Of a stretch of DNA of 18,494 bases, positions 7,401 to 15,252 are shown piece after piece. Made by a program: the position numbers and the translations under genes. The DNA is from Clostridia bacterium. Lineage in GTDB: Bacteria > Bacillota > Clostridia > Oscillospirales > CAG-272. Under the pieces are notes generated by a model. That model saw only the letters and a list, made by a program, of their open reading frames with translations. It was not told the DNA's origin and did not search any database. The stretch is from NCBI GenBank assembly GCA_017452335.1, contig JAFTMP010000073.1:1-18494 (forward strand), in the 5' to 3' direction. Within the stretch, counting starts at the first letter, position 1. Each line of letters opens with the position of its first letter.

Positions 7401-7434
7401 AGAGAACCTCGACCGCCGTCAAGGTTCTCTTTTT
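7401..7434. terminator. Bidirectional terminator below the small membrane protein gene
   Basis: AGAGAACCT (7401-7409) pairs with AGGTTCTCT (7422-7430), with an inner GAC/GTC stem. T4 follows on the plus strand and A5 precedes it, giving a T-run on the minus strand as well. It closes the sugar-kinase and membrane-protein transcript. Confidence 0.85.
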
Positions 7435-7447
7435 CAAAAGCTTCATG

Positions 7448-7735
7448 TTATTCTGCCTTACTCTGCTGTTCCTGTTCTTCTTTTTTTTGCTGCTCCAGCT
7501 TTTCAAGCTCTTCGATCAATTTGTCAAAATCCGTCTCATCATCAAGCGGCGGATCCTCCGGATCCCACAGGCTTGTAGGCGGCTCGGTATATTCCTGCTC
7601 GGTCACAATATTCATGTTTCCAAAAAGCCTTGTCAAAAAGCCGTCAATTCCCGCCAAAACCAATGCAACCACAATACCCAGTGCCAGCAATACGGCAAGA
7701 ACCACTCCGACGATTTTCAAAACCGTTTTTTTCAA
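7448..7735 (-). CDS. Small single-span membrane protein with charged tail
   Basis: The 95-residue product starts at TTG (7735), the only plausible start. AGGGAGG lies eight bases upstream. Residues 1-28 form a lysine-led hydrophobic helix (KIVGVVLAVLLALGIVVALV), fitting a signal anchor with the tail outside the cell. The middle is rich in Pro, Asp and Glu, and residues 67-95 are Glu/Lys/Gln-rich and probably a helix or coiled coil. No family is recognised. It lies 24 bp after the sugar-kinase gene and shares its transcript; a terminator follows. There are no catalytic motifs, so no function is assigned. Confidence 0.75.
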   Translation of the reverse strand: MKKTVLKIVGVVLAVLLALGIVVALVLAGIDGFLTRLFGNMNIVTEQEYTEPPTSLWDPEDPPLDDETDFDKLIEELEKLEQQKKEEQEQQSKAE

Positions 7736-7759
7736 AGACCAAGGCCTCCCTTCATTTCC

Positions 7760-8869
7760 TTATCTGCCGGGCATGCAGAAGCGGGAAACGATGCCCTGCA
7801 TTTCCTCCAGCTTTGTTTCAATATCCTTTGCCAGCGCGATCTGCGCTCTTGCGCGCACCAAATTGTGTCCTTCGTAAAGCGTCTTAAAATACTGATCGCC
7901 CGTGATGTAGTCGTCAAGGAATCTGGACGCCAGCTCTACGGTAATACAAAATACACCCTGTGCCAGCGTATTGATCTCATCGCTGGTCAAACAATCCTTC
8001 AAGCAAGGAACAAATCCTTCGGCAAATGCGGTAAACTGTTCTAAATCCAGGCTGATCTTGCTCACGTCGGGCTCATCCTCCGCCGCAGTATTGGCGGCAA
8101 AACGAACAGCATCGCCAAAATCATGGGCAACCAAGCCCGGCATTACGGTATCCAGGTCAATGACCGTCAAGGGACATCTTGTTTCGGGATCAAAAAGAAC
8201 GTTATTGATCTTGGTGTCGTTGTGCGTCACGCGCAGGGGCAATCTTCCTGCATCCAGCATCTCGGTCAACACACACGCCTTCTTCTGCACGCTCTTAATA
8301 TACGCCAGTTCTTCAGTCACCTCATGAACGCGTCCGCAGGGATCAAGCTCCGCATCCGCAAAAAGTGTTTCCAATCTCTTTTGGGTGTTGTGGAAATCCT
8401 TGATCGTCTCGTGCAAAAGCGTTGCGTCAAAATCTCTCAAATCGTTTTGGAAGGATCCAAACGCCACACCCGCAAGATAGAGAATCTGCACGTCGTTACA
8501 AACGTCAAAGGTCACCGAATCAAAGTAATTGCGCACACGCCAAAAGCACTCTTGCGCTTCGTCCACATAATAGTTTTTTCCGTCCTCCGTGTGATGAAAA
8601 TGCAATGCGTTCACGCCGCCCCGCTTTTTATAAATGTGCGTGGTCACGTGATCAATGTTTTCCATCACCTCTTCGGGCTTCTTGAAAACATGGGTGTTGA
8701 TCTTTTGGAAAAGATACGACTTCTCCCATCCGCCTTCTCTTTCATAAACAACTCTATATGTTCTGTTAATAAGTCCGCCGCTGATCGTTTCTACCCGCAA
8801 AAATTTACCGGGCAAACGAAACATTTTCCCTACATGCTCAAAATCATATTCATATTCGATATGAACCAT
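7760..8869 (-). CDS. APH-fold sugar kinase, N-acetylhexosamine 1-kinase (NahK)-like
   Basis: The 369-residue protein has the aminoglycoside-phosphotransferase/choline-kinase fold. The catalytic loop LRVTHNDTKINN (residues 212-223, Asp218) and the metal-binding segment VIDLDTVMPGLVAHDFGD (237-253) resemble Bifidobacterium NahK, as does EHNLVRARAQIALA (here GHNLVRARAQ) near the C-terminus. NahK phosphorylates GlcNAc or GalNAc at C1 in mucin and milk-glycan use. This identity is by motif recall; a different sugar is possible, since no phosphorylase or epimerase gene is adjacent. The start has GGAGG six bases upstream. It is expressed from a perfect promoter at 9088-9116 through a long leader, and is followed by the small membrane protein gene. 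Confidence 0.88.
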   Translation of the reverse strand: MVHIEYEYDFEHVGKMFRLPGKFLRVETISGGLINRTYRVVYEREGGWEKSYLFQKINTHVFKKPEEVMENIDHVTTHIYKKRGGVNALHFHHTEDGKNYYVDEAQECFWRVRNYFDSVTFDVCNDVQILYLAGVAFGSFQNDLRDFDATLLHETIKDFHNTQKRLETLFADAELDPCGRVHEVTEELAYIKSVQKKACVLTEMLDAGRLPLRVTHNDTKINNVLFDPETRCPLTVIDLDTVMPGLVAHDFGDAVRFAANTAAEDEPDVSKISLDLEQFTAFAEGFVPCLKDCLTSDEINTLAQGVFCITVELASRFLDDYITGDQYFKTLYEGHNLVRARAQIALAKDIETKLEEMQGIVSRFCMPGR

Positions 8870-9087
8870 TCTATTCCTCCAACAATGACCGCCGTACGCA
8901 GCACCGATTCACTCTATAGTATGCACGGTCTTCTCTTTGTGCTACGCGAGGGGCATTTATTTCATTCATTAAATTGTCAGTATCTCTTATTCACTGCATA
9001 AATGCAATTGCCGCCGCACCGGGCATCCTTCACGCAACGCTCCAACGCAACGATTGTTTTCATAAAAAGCCACTCTATAACAGAGAA

Positions 9088-9116
9088 ATTATATCACATA
9101 TTACGCACTTTGTCAA
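9088..9116 (-). promoter_or_regulatory. Perfect consensus promoter of the sugar-kinase gene
   Basis: On the minus strand TTGACA (9111-9116) and TATAAT (9088-9093) are exactly 17 bp apart. The expected start near 9081 leaves about 211 nt of untranslated leader, unusually long for this window. Confidence 0.93.
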
Positions 9117-9180
9117 GAGAAATCAAAAATCCGCAGTTTTTGTTAAAAAATCTTTTACAAAAGAAATGCTTTTCTCAACA

Positions 9181-9236
9181 AAGCAGAAGAGAGAGTATTA
9201 CGGAAGCAAAATTCCGTAAATCTCTCTTTTCTGCTT
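9181..9236. repeat. 56-bp inverted repeat
   Basis: The arms 9181-9205 and 9212-9236 pair at 22 of 25 positions around a GCAAAA loop. No T-run follows on either strand, so it is not a classical terminator; a small repeat element or an mRNA 3' structure is possible. Confidence 0.75.
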
Positions 9237-9242
9237 TCTATA

Positions 9243-9427
9243 AGTGATATTCTTTGCTGACGCAAAGAGTGATATTCTATTCGCATCTCAAACTCGCCGC
9301 ACTTACAACGCAAGTGCATCGAATACCACTGTGAAGCAATATCACTCGCCTGCACTCACCTTGTGAGTGCCGCCAATAGAACTGGCGTGATACTCCGTTA
9401 AGAGTATCACGCCAAGCCAAGGGTTCT
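9243..9427. ncRNA. Chain of nested hairpins with AGTGATATT boxes, unidentified
   Basis: Box AGTGATATTC occurs at 9243-9252 and 9268-9277. Inverted partners are at 9338-9346 (perfect) and 9321-9330 (one mismatch, a G-U pair on the minus strand). Between the boxes lie the hairpins CTTTGC/GCAAAG (9252-9267) and GCACTT/AAGTGC (9299-9317). A GCACTCAC/GTGAGTGC hairpin (9352-9370) and a 12-bp perfect stem (9384-9413) enclosed by AGAAC/GTTCT follow. No riboswitch or known RNA class was recognised. It lies directly after the permease gene. Confidence 0.4.
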
Positions 9428-9443
9428 GTTTTCTTAAAAAGCA

Positions 9444-10463
9444 TTAACGCTCTTCTCTGAAATAGGAAAGACCAAGGGATGCAGGAGGCTGGTTTTCTCT
9501 CTTTTTACGCATGCTGACAAAAATCAGTACCAAGATCGTTACCAAATAAGGCAGCATCTTCAAAACGGGAATGATTTCCATGCTTGCGCCTTCGATGTAG
9601 TTGAAAAGAATATACAGCGCGCCAAAGAGATAGGAGCCGAGGATCGCAAAATTCGGCTTCCAGGTTGCAAAAATAACCAGTGCGATAGCAAGCCAGCCAC
9701 GATCGCCAAAGCCGTTGTTGGACCAAACGCCGTTGGTGTAGTCCATGACGTAATAAAGTCCGCCAAGACCCGCGATCATACCGCCGATACAGGTGGCAAA
9801 ATACTTGTATTTGGTCACGTTGATGCCTGCCGCGTCAGCCGTTGCGGGATTTTCGCCCACAGCGCGCAAATGCAGACCCATACGCGTCTTTTTCAAAAGC
9901 ACTGCCGCGATCAGCGCCACCACTACTGCCAGGTACACCATGAATCCATAAGACAGGAAGGTTTTGCAAAACCATTCAAGGATCTGCAGGGGCAGAGAAT
10001 CGGAATCCTCCAGCCACTGCGCAAAAGGAAGGGTGGTCTTATAAACCTTTGCAATTTTGGTAAGAGCAATGGAGGGCACATCGCTGTCTACCAGCTTAAT
10101 CAGCGAGCCGCCGAAAAAGTTACCAAAGCCCACGCCAAAGGTGGTCAGTGCCAGACCCGTCACATTTTGATTTGCCTTTAAGGTAATGGTCAAGAAGCAA
10201 TAGATCAACGAGGCAAGAAGAGACCCTGCCAGTGCACAAACCAAGGGAATCAGAATTGCCAAAACAGGGTTAACGATACGTACCGACTGCTGATAGAAAA
10301 AGCCGCCGATGACACCCGAAATACCGCCCATGTACATGATGCCGGGAATACCCAAGTTCAAATTACCCGATTTTTCGGTGATGATCTCACCGGTAGAACC
10401 GAAGAGCAAGGGCGTTCCCTGCAGGATCGCACGCTGGATAAACTGGGAAATCAGATCAAACAT
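9444..10463 (-). CDS. ABC nucleoside-importer permease, NupQ/YufQ-like
   Basis: The 339-residue polytopic membrane protein of the BPD_transp_2 (branched-chain amino-acid/sugar permease) family has about eight to nine hydrophobic segments. The ATPase-coupling segment RMGLHLRAVGENPATADAAG is located after the midpoint. It forms the second half of the membrane channel with the permease encoded just upstream. Bacillus NupNOPQ imports guanosine, and the gene order here is the same, so purine nucleosides are the likely substrate (inference). The ATG at 10463 overlaps the end of the upstream gene by eight bases, which suggests translational coupling. It is the last gene of the importer operon; only the hairpin chain follows. 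Confidence 0.93.
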   Translation of the reverse strand: MFDLISQFIQRAILQGTPLLFGSTGEIITEKSGNLNLGIPGIMYMGGISGVIGGFFYQQSVRIVNPVLAILIPLVCALAGSLLASLIYCFLTITLKANQNVTGLALTTFGVGFGNFFGGSLIKLVDSDVPSIALTKIAKVYKTTLPFAQWLEDSDSLPLQILEWFCKTFLSYGFMVYLAVVVALIAAVLLKKTRMGLHLRAVGENPATADAAGINVTKYKYFATCIGGMIAGLGGLYYVMDYTNGVWSNNGFGDRGWLAIALVIFATWKPNFAILGSYLFGALYILFNYIEGASMEIIPVLKMLPYLVTILVLIFVSMRKKRENQPPASLGLSYFREER

Positions 10464-11634
10464 TCTCGCTTCCCCCTTTCTTTTTAAACAGCTTGTGGCT
10501 TCTGTTTGCCACGATCTTATACTGGATAAAGAACTCGCATCCGATGATGAAGAAGAGGATCACACCGGTCAAAATCTCGGAATAAGCCGTATTGAGTCCG
10601 AATTTGGTGGTCACCTCTGCAGAGCCTCTGTTCAAAAAGACGAGCAGCAAGGTGGTCAGCACCATCATGAGCGGGTTAAACTTGGCAAGCCAAGATACCA
10701 TGATCGCCGTAAAGCCTCTGCCGCCCACCAGGTTTGAGTCAATGGAGTGGGAGGTACCTGCCACCAACAGCAGTCCCGCCACGCCGCAAAGCGCACCCGA
10801 AACCACCATCGTACGGATAATGACCTTTTTCACATTCACGCCAATGTAGCGGGCAGTGTTTTCACTTTCACCCACCACCGAGATCTCATATCCGTGCTTG
10901 CTGTATTTCAAGTAAATATATACCAGCACCGTCAGTACGGCAACGATCAAGATGTTGAGCAAATACTTCTGCCCGAAGAGCTCGGGAAACCATCCGTGCT
11001 TTAATAGGCTCGGTCCTACGGTGTTGGAGCCGCTCTTGTCGGCAACCTTCAAAAAGACCTCAACGAGCTGAATGGCAACATAGTTCATCATCAAGGTAAA
11101 GAGCGTTTCATTGGTGCCCCAAAACGCCTTGAAAATGGCAGGGATCACTGCCCAGATCACACCGGCAAGCACACTGCCCGCCACCATGATCAGCATCAAA
11201 ACAGGGGTAGGCACCGCACCGCCGAAATAAAACATACACATTGCCGTGGCAAGAGCACTGATCAGCACCTGACCCTCGGCACCCGTGTTCCAAAAGCGCA
11301 TCTTAAAGGCAGGCGTCACCGCCAGCGACACACACAGCAAAATTGCCAGATCCTGCAGAGTCTTCCACAGGTTGTGCGCATCGCCAAAGGCACCCTTAAA
11401 CATGGTAGCATAAATAGAAATAGGGTTATCGCCCGTTACAAAAATAGTTGCAATACCGCAAAGGAGCAATGCGATCACGATCGCAGAAGCGCGGATCAGC
11501 GCAGCTCTTCCAAAGGTCTGCTCGGCATCGCCCCGCTTTACAACATAGAAGGGCAGCTCTCTTTCCGTCTTTTTCACAGCGGAAGGAAGGGTGTTTTCAG
11601 CCGTTTTTACAGACTTCTTTTCTTTTTTCATCAC
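10456..11634 (-). CDS. ABC nucleoside-importer permease, NupP/YufP-like
   Basis: The 392-residue permease of the same superfamily as its downstream partner is longer by an N-terminal cytoplasmic extension rich in Lys and Glu (about residues 1-45) before the first membrane helix. The EAA-like coupling loop lies around KHGYEISVVGESENTARYIG. It pairs with the following permease and with the double ATPase upstream. The start is either GTG at 11634 or ATG at 11631. The upstream AAGGAG has better spacing (seven bases) to the GTG, while the ATG shares one base with the preceding stop (TGATG). Either choice implies coupled translation with the ATPase gene. Substrate by synteny: purine nucleosides. 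Confidence 0.93.
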   Translation of the reverse strand: MMKKEKKSVKTAENTLPSAVKKTERELPFYVVKRGDAEQTFGRAALIRASAIVIALLLCGIATIFVTGDNPISIYATMFKGAFGDAHNLWKTLQDLAILLCVSLAVTPAFKMRFWNTGAEGQVLISALATAMCMFYFGGAVPTPVLMLIMVAGSVLAGVIWAVIPAIFKAFWGTNETLFTLMMNYVAIQLVEVFLKVADKSGSNTVGPSLLKHGWFPELFGQKYLLNILIVAVLTVLVYIYLKYSKHGYEISVVGESENTARYIGVNVKKVIIRTMVVSGALCGVAGLLLVAGTSHSIDSNLVGGRGFTAIMVSWLAKFNPLMMVLTTLLLVFLNRGSAEVTTKFGLNTAYSEILTGVILFFIIGCEFFIQYKIVANRSHKLFKKKGGSENV

Positions 11635-13172
11635 GCATTTTCTCCTTCCTCTGCTTTTTCGGTCTTGGTCATCAAATATCCGATCTCTTCCTTGGTACAG
11701 CTTCTGCCGTCCACAATGCCGGTAATTTTGCCCGAGCCGATCACCATAATACGGTCACACAGCTCCATGAGCACGTCCAGATCCTCGCCCACAAAGATCA
11801 CGGCAACGCCGTTTCTCTTCTGGGTGTTGAGCAGATTGTAAATGGTGTAGGAGGAATTGATGTCAAGTCCTCGTACGGGATAAGCCACCATCAGTACGCT
11901 GGGTGCCGAGGCAATTTCTCTGCCCACCAGCACCTTTTGCACATTACCGCCCGAAAGGCGTCTGACGGGCGTGCCTGCACCGGGCGTTACCACCTGCAAG
12001 CTTTTAATGATCTCCTCTGCCAAGTTCTTGGGACGTTTTCTGTCAAGAAACATGGATTTGCCTCGTCTGTAGCTGCGCAGCATCATGTTATCGGTAATGT
12101 CCATATTTCCAACCAAGCCCATGCCCAAACGATCCTCGGGCACGAAGGACAGGCGCACGCCCAGTTCCTTGATCTGCTTGGGATTCTTGTCTCTCAAGTT
12201 TACGATCTCGCCGTTCTTGGGGTTGACGTAGGTAATTTCACCGCCGTCCAGGTGCTGCAGCCCCGCAATGGCTTCCAGCAACTCTCTCTGACCACTTCCC
12301 GCAATACCCGCGATGCCAAGAATCTCACCTGACTTCGCAGTAAAGCTTACGTCGTCCAGCAGCTTCACGCCTTCTCTGCTCACGCAGTTCACGTGGGAGA
12401 CGGTCAAGCGGTCAAGGCATCCCTGCGGCGCATCTCTTTCAATGTTCAGCGCCACCTTCTGACCAACCATCAGCTCGGTCAGCTCGGTTTCAGAGGTCTC
12501 TGCGGTGTTCACCGTAGCAATATGCTCGCCCTTTCGCAGAATCGCCACTCTGTCGGAGATAGAGAGCACCTCGTGAAGCTTATGCGTTATAATAATCACA
12601 GCCTTGCCGTCCGCTCTCATCTGACGCAAAACCGCAAACAGCTTCTGCGTTTCCTGGGGCGTGAGCACCGCCGTGGGTTCGTCAAGTATCAAAATATCAG
12701 CACCCCTGTAGAGCACCTTTACGATCTCCACCGTTTGCTTTTCGGAGACCGCCATTTCATAGATCTTTTTGGAGGGGTCGATCTCAAAGCCGTATTTGGC
12801 ACTGATCTCCTCCACCTTTTTGCTGATCCCCTTGGGATCAAATTTGCCGTCATCAATACCTAAAACGATATTCTCGGCGGCAGTGAAAATGTCCACCAGC
12901 TTAAAATGCTGATGAATCATCCCGATTCTATAGGCAAAAGCATCCTTGGGCGAGGAGATTTGCGCCTCCTTGCCGTCGATGAAGATCTGTCCCTCGTCGG
13001 GATGGTAAATGCCCGAAAGCATATTCATAAGAGTGGTCTTGCCGCTTCCGTTTTCACCAAGAATGGCAAGGATCTCACCCTTTTTTACGTCCATATTGAC
13101 ATTTCTGTTGGCAACCACCGACCCGAAGGTCTTGGTCACGTTTACAAGTTCTACTGCGGCAACGTTGTTCAC
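11631..13172 (-). CDS. Double-domain ABC ATPase of nucleoside importer, NupO/YufO-like
   Basis: The 513-residue protein has two nucleotide-binding domains, driving both permeases. Domain 1 has Walker A GENGSGKTT (residues 39-47), Q-loop HQHFK, Walker B LILDEP (161-166) and the H-loop ITHKLHEV, but its signature motif is degenerate (SEKQ at 143-146). Domain 2 has a proper LSGGN signature (406-410), while its P-loop lacks lysine (GIAGSGQRE) and its Walker B is VAYPVRGLD. This complementary pattern is usual for the MglA/RbsA/YufO group and leaves one active site. The start is GTG at 13172, with GGAGGT five bases upstream; a longer frame to 13214 has no ribosome site. Confidence 0.95.
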   Translation of the reverse strand: MNNVAAVELVNVTKTFGSVVANRNVNMDVKKGEILAILGENGSGKTTLMNMLSGIYHPDEGQIFIDGKEAQISSPKDAFAYRIGMIHQHFKLVDIFTAAENIVLGIDDGKFDPKGISKKVEEISAKYGFEIDPSKKIYEMAVSEKQTVEIVKVLYRGADILILDEPTAVLTPQETQKLFAVLRQMRADGKAVIIITHKLHEVLSISDRVAILRKGEHIATVNTAETSETELTELMVGQKVALNIERDAPQGCLDRLTVSHVNCVSREGVKLLDDVSFTAKSGEILGIAGIAGSGQRELLEAIAGLQHLDGGEITYVNPKNGEIVNLRDKNPKQIKELGVRLSFVPEDRLGMGLVGNMDITDNMMLRSYRRGKSMFLDRKRPKNLAEEIIKSLQVVTPGAGTPVRRLSGGNVQKVLVGREIASAPSVLMVAYPVRGLDINSSYTIYNLLNTQKRNGVAVIFVGEDLDVLMELCDRIMVIGSGKITGIVDGRSCTKEEIGYLMTKTEKAEEGENA

Positions 13173-13272
13173 GATGCACCTCCGTTTGTAGCTCAAAAAT
13201 TGTGCAAAGCGCACAGTTTTACCCTGAAAAGGGCATGGTTTGGGGGTTGACCGTCTTCTTTAAAAAGCCTTT

Positions 13273-13303
13273 GGGGTTGCGCCGCAAAATGCGGGGCAAC
13301 CCC
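13273..13303 (-). terminator. Hairpin between lipoprotein and ATPase genes, likely attenuator
   Basis: GGGGTTGC (13273-13280) pairs with GCAACCCC (13296-13303), enclosing CCGC-AAAAT-GCGG (13282-13294) with one G-G mismatch. On the minus strand a T5 run follows only after six bases, so it is probably a partial terminator or an mRNA-end stabiliser that lowers ATPase and permease levels relative to the binding protein. Confidence 0.6.
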
Positions 13304-13328
13304 TTGATTGCTGTCAAAAATGTTCTGA

Positions 13329-14606
13329 TTAAGTCTTGGAGTTCAGGAACTCGATACCATCAATTTTGATGGAGAAGTAAGGAGCGGAACGGAACTCGGA
13401 CTCGGCAAAGTAGCCATCCTTGATCACCTGCGTGTCGGGCGTGTAGGCTTCGTCGTAGTCTACGTCAGCCATGTACTCGGTCAGCTTCTCGCCATCAACA
13501 GTGATGAAGTTGTCCTTGCTTACATCAAATACATGCAGAGTGCCTGCCTTGAAGCCTGCAATTGCATCCTTGATCGCCTGTTCAGTACCTTCAGCAGCAA
13601 CATCCAGGTTGATACCGGACAGCACTACGGAGCCTTCTGCGATACCGCCGCACCAGTCAGCCTCAATTGCAGTGTCGGTGTTAGCGCACTTGATGATGTG
13701 CAGAAGGTAGGGAGCCCAGTTGATTGCAGAAGAAACGATAAAGGTTTCGGGGCAAGCGGTATAGGTGCTGCCGTTGTAGGAAACATTGGGAACGCCCTTT
13801 ACTTCGCAAGCGGTAGGAGCGCCCATAGAGTCGGCGTGCTGGCTGATAAGAACGCAGTTCTTGGAAAGAAGTGCCTCAGCAGCTTCCTTTTCCAGACCCT
13901 CATCATACCAAGAACCGGTGAACTGAACCTTCATGGTTACAGAGGGGCAAACAGACTTTGCGCCCAGATAGAAGGAGGTCAGACCGGAGATAACCTCAGC
14001 GTAGGTGAATGCGCCAACATAACCCATTACAGCCTGCTCTGCAGTGATCTTACCTGCTTCGATCATTTCATTCAGCTTCAGACCTGCAGCGATACCTGCA
14101 AGATATCTGCCCTCGTAGATAGAAGCGAATGCATTGTGGAAGTTGGGCTGGTTTGCAGTGTGTGCACTGTTACCGGTTGCATGGCAGAACTGCACATTGG
14201 GGAATTCCTTTGCAGCCTGCAGCATGAACTGCTCATGACCAAAGCTGTCAGCGAAAATCACGTCGCAGCCCTTGTTTGCAAGGTCAACAGCCGCCTCGTA
14301 GCAGTCGTTGCTCTCGGGAATGTTCTTCTTCATCAAAACCTGCTCGTCAGTCAGACCCAGCAGAGCCTTCACGCTTTCAGCAGCGTTGATGAAGTTCTTG
14401 TCGTAGGTAGAGTTTTCGTCGTGCAGGAAGATGAAGCCGATCTTGAAATCGTCCTTCACTTCAAAGTCCACTGTCAGCTCGGGAGCGGGCAGGGGAGATT
14501 CGCTCATGCCCTTTAAGTCACCTTCGCCCTGGCAGGATGCAAAGATCATGCAAGCGGAAAATGCCATTGTAAGAGCAAGAACAAGAGATAATGCCTTCTT
14601 AAACAT
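13329..14606 (-). CDS. BMP-family nucleoside-binding lipoprotein (NupN/BmpA-like)
   Basis: The 425-residue solute-binding lipoprotein of the BMP (basic membrane protein) family delivers nucleosides to the ABC channel encoded downstream. The N-terminus has Lys-Lys, a hydrophobic stretch and a lipobox-like IFASC ending at Cys25, the expected lipidation site. The family segments IGFIFLHDENSTYDKNF near the N-terminus and VMGYVGAFTYAEVISG in the middle are recognisable. The start is ATG 14606, because GGAGG lies eight bases upstream. The ATG at 14621 would place the ribosome site inside the gene, so it is rejected. It lies 73 bp after xpt and before the importer genes. Confidence 0.95.
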   Translation of the reverse strand: MFKKALSLVLALTMAFSACMIFASCQGEGDLKGMSESPLPAPELTVDFEVKDDFKIGFIFLHDENSTYDKNFINAAESVKALLGLTDEQVLMKKNIPESNDCYEAAVDLANKGCDVIFADSFGHEQFMLQAAKEFPNVQFCHATGNSAHTANQPNFHNAFASIYEGRYLAGIAAGLKLNEMIEAGKITAEQAVMGYVGAFTYAEVISGLTSFYLGAKSVCPSVTMKVQFTGSWYDEGLEKEAAEALLSKNCVLISQHADSMGAPTACEVKGVPNVSYNGSTYTACPETFIVSSAINWAPYLLHIIKCANTDTAIEADWCGGIAEGSVVLSGINLDVAAEGTEQAIKDAIAGFKAGTLHVFDVSKDNFITVDGEKLTEYMADVDYDEAYTPDTQVIKDGYFAESEFRSAPYFSIKIDGIEFLNSKT

Positions 14607-14634
14607 TTTTTGTTCCTCCATAAAAATGAAAAAA

Positions 14635-14664
14635 TATATACAAACGGAATCCCGTTTATATCAA
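14635..14664 (-). promoter_or_regulatory. Possible internal promoter before the lipoprotein gene
   Basis: On the minus strand TTGATA (14659-14664) and TATATA (14635-14640) are 18 bp apart. The spacer holds a small AAACGG/CCGTTT dyad (14642-14657). It would allow separate expression of the binding protein; the boxes are not strong. Confidence 0.35.
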
Positions 14665-14679
14665 AAACTGTGCCGCGGA

Positions 14680-15252
14680 TCAGACGAAGCGCACGCCCTC
14701 TTCCACGCTCATGGATGCAATACGCGCCAGCGACTCCACCCGATATCCGCGGGCGCGGATCTCTTCCCCGCCCTGCTGATACGCCTTTTCGATCACGATG
14801 CCCGCTCCCACGACCGTTGCACCTGCCTGCTCTACCAAGTCGATCAGCGCAGCAAGAGCGGAGCCATGTGCCAAAAAGTCGTCAATAATCAGCACCCGAT
14901 CTCCGGGATTTAAAAAGACCTTGCTGACGATCACATCGTTTTCCGTGCCGTGGGTATAGGAAAAGGATTTTGCCTTGTAAAGATCGTTGCTGATGTTGCT
15001 GGACTTACTCTTTTTAGCAAACACCACGTTGCATCCGAAATACTGAGCAGTCAAGCAGGAAACGCCGATTCCCGAGGCTTCAATGGTCAGGATCTTCGTC
15101 ACACCATCATCTTTAAACAGACGGTAAAACTCCTTGCCCACCTCGCAAAGAAAAGCCACGTCCAGTTGATGATTGAGAAAACTGTTCACCTTTAAAACAT
15201 TTCCTTCTGCCACCGTACCGCAGGTTAAAATCTTTTCTTCAAGCGCTTTCAT
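14680..15252 (-). CDS. xpt: Xanthine phosphoribosyltransferase
   Basis: The 190-residue enzyme converts xanthine and PRPP into XMP for GMP synthesis in purine salvage. The PRPP-binding loop is VLIIDDFLAHGSALAAL (about residues 124-140), and the type I PRTase segment TIEASGIGVS and the FAKKSKSS stretch are typical of Xpt. The length matches the family. The start has GGAGG six bases upstream. It lies 73 bp before the nucleoside-binding lipoprotein gene and probably shares its transcript, coupling import and salvage. No purine riboswitch could be recognised in the leader, unlike many Firmicutes xpt genes. The protein is cytoplasmic. Confidence 0.95.
   Translation of the reverse strand: MKALEEKILTCGTVAEGNVLKVNSFLNHQLDVAFLCEVGKEFYRLFKDDGVTKILTIEASGIGVSCLTAQYFGCNVVFAKKSKSSNISNDLYKAKSFSYTHGTENDVIVSKVFLNPGDRVLIIDDFLAHGSALAALIDLVEQAGATVVGAGIVIEKAYQQGGEEIRARGYRVESLARIASMSVEEGVRFV

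Larger units (their letters stand above)
8870..9443. other. 574-bp gene-free region: kinase leader, promoter and hairpin chain
   Basis: No convincing protein gene is found. From left to right it holds the leader of the sugar-kinase mRNA (8870-9081), its promoter (9088-9116), an A/T-rich stretch, a 56-bp inverted repeat (9181-9236), nested AGTGATATT hairpins (9243-9346), a GCACTCAC/GTGAGTGC hairpin (9352-9370) and a 12-bp perfect stem (9384-9413). The last group forms the 3' region of the permease operon. Confidence 0.75.

Noticed and set aside
8871..9063. Two small leader frames upstream of the kinase annotated as genes
   Set aside because: They have weak or absent ribosome sites and no known homology, so they are mentioned only as part of the leader finding.
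9155..9355. Small frames across the hairpin region (9002-9355)
   Set aside because: They run through palindromic hairpins, have no ribosome sites or motifs, and are best explained by low stop density in repeats.
9181..9370. A CRISPR array suggested by repeated boxes
   Set aside because: The repeats are short, inverted as well as direct, and irregularly spaced; there are no cas genes.
11448..12332. A long plus-strand frame opposite the importer ATPase and permease
   Set aside because: It crosses the boundary between two well-supported minus-strand genes and carries no recognisable motif.
13533..14516. A 327-codon open frame on the plus strand opposite the BMP lipoprotein gene
   Set aside because: It is antisense to a gene with clear family motifs, a lipobox and a ribosome site. 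The frame has no recognisable domain or good start, so it reflects codon bias of the real gene.
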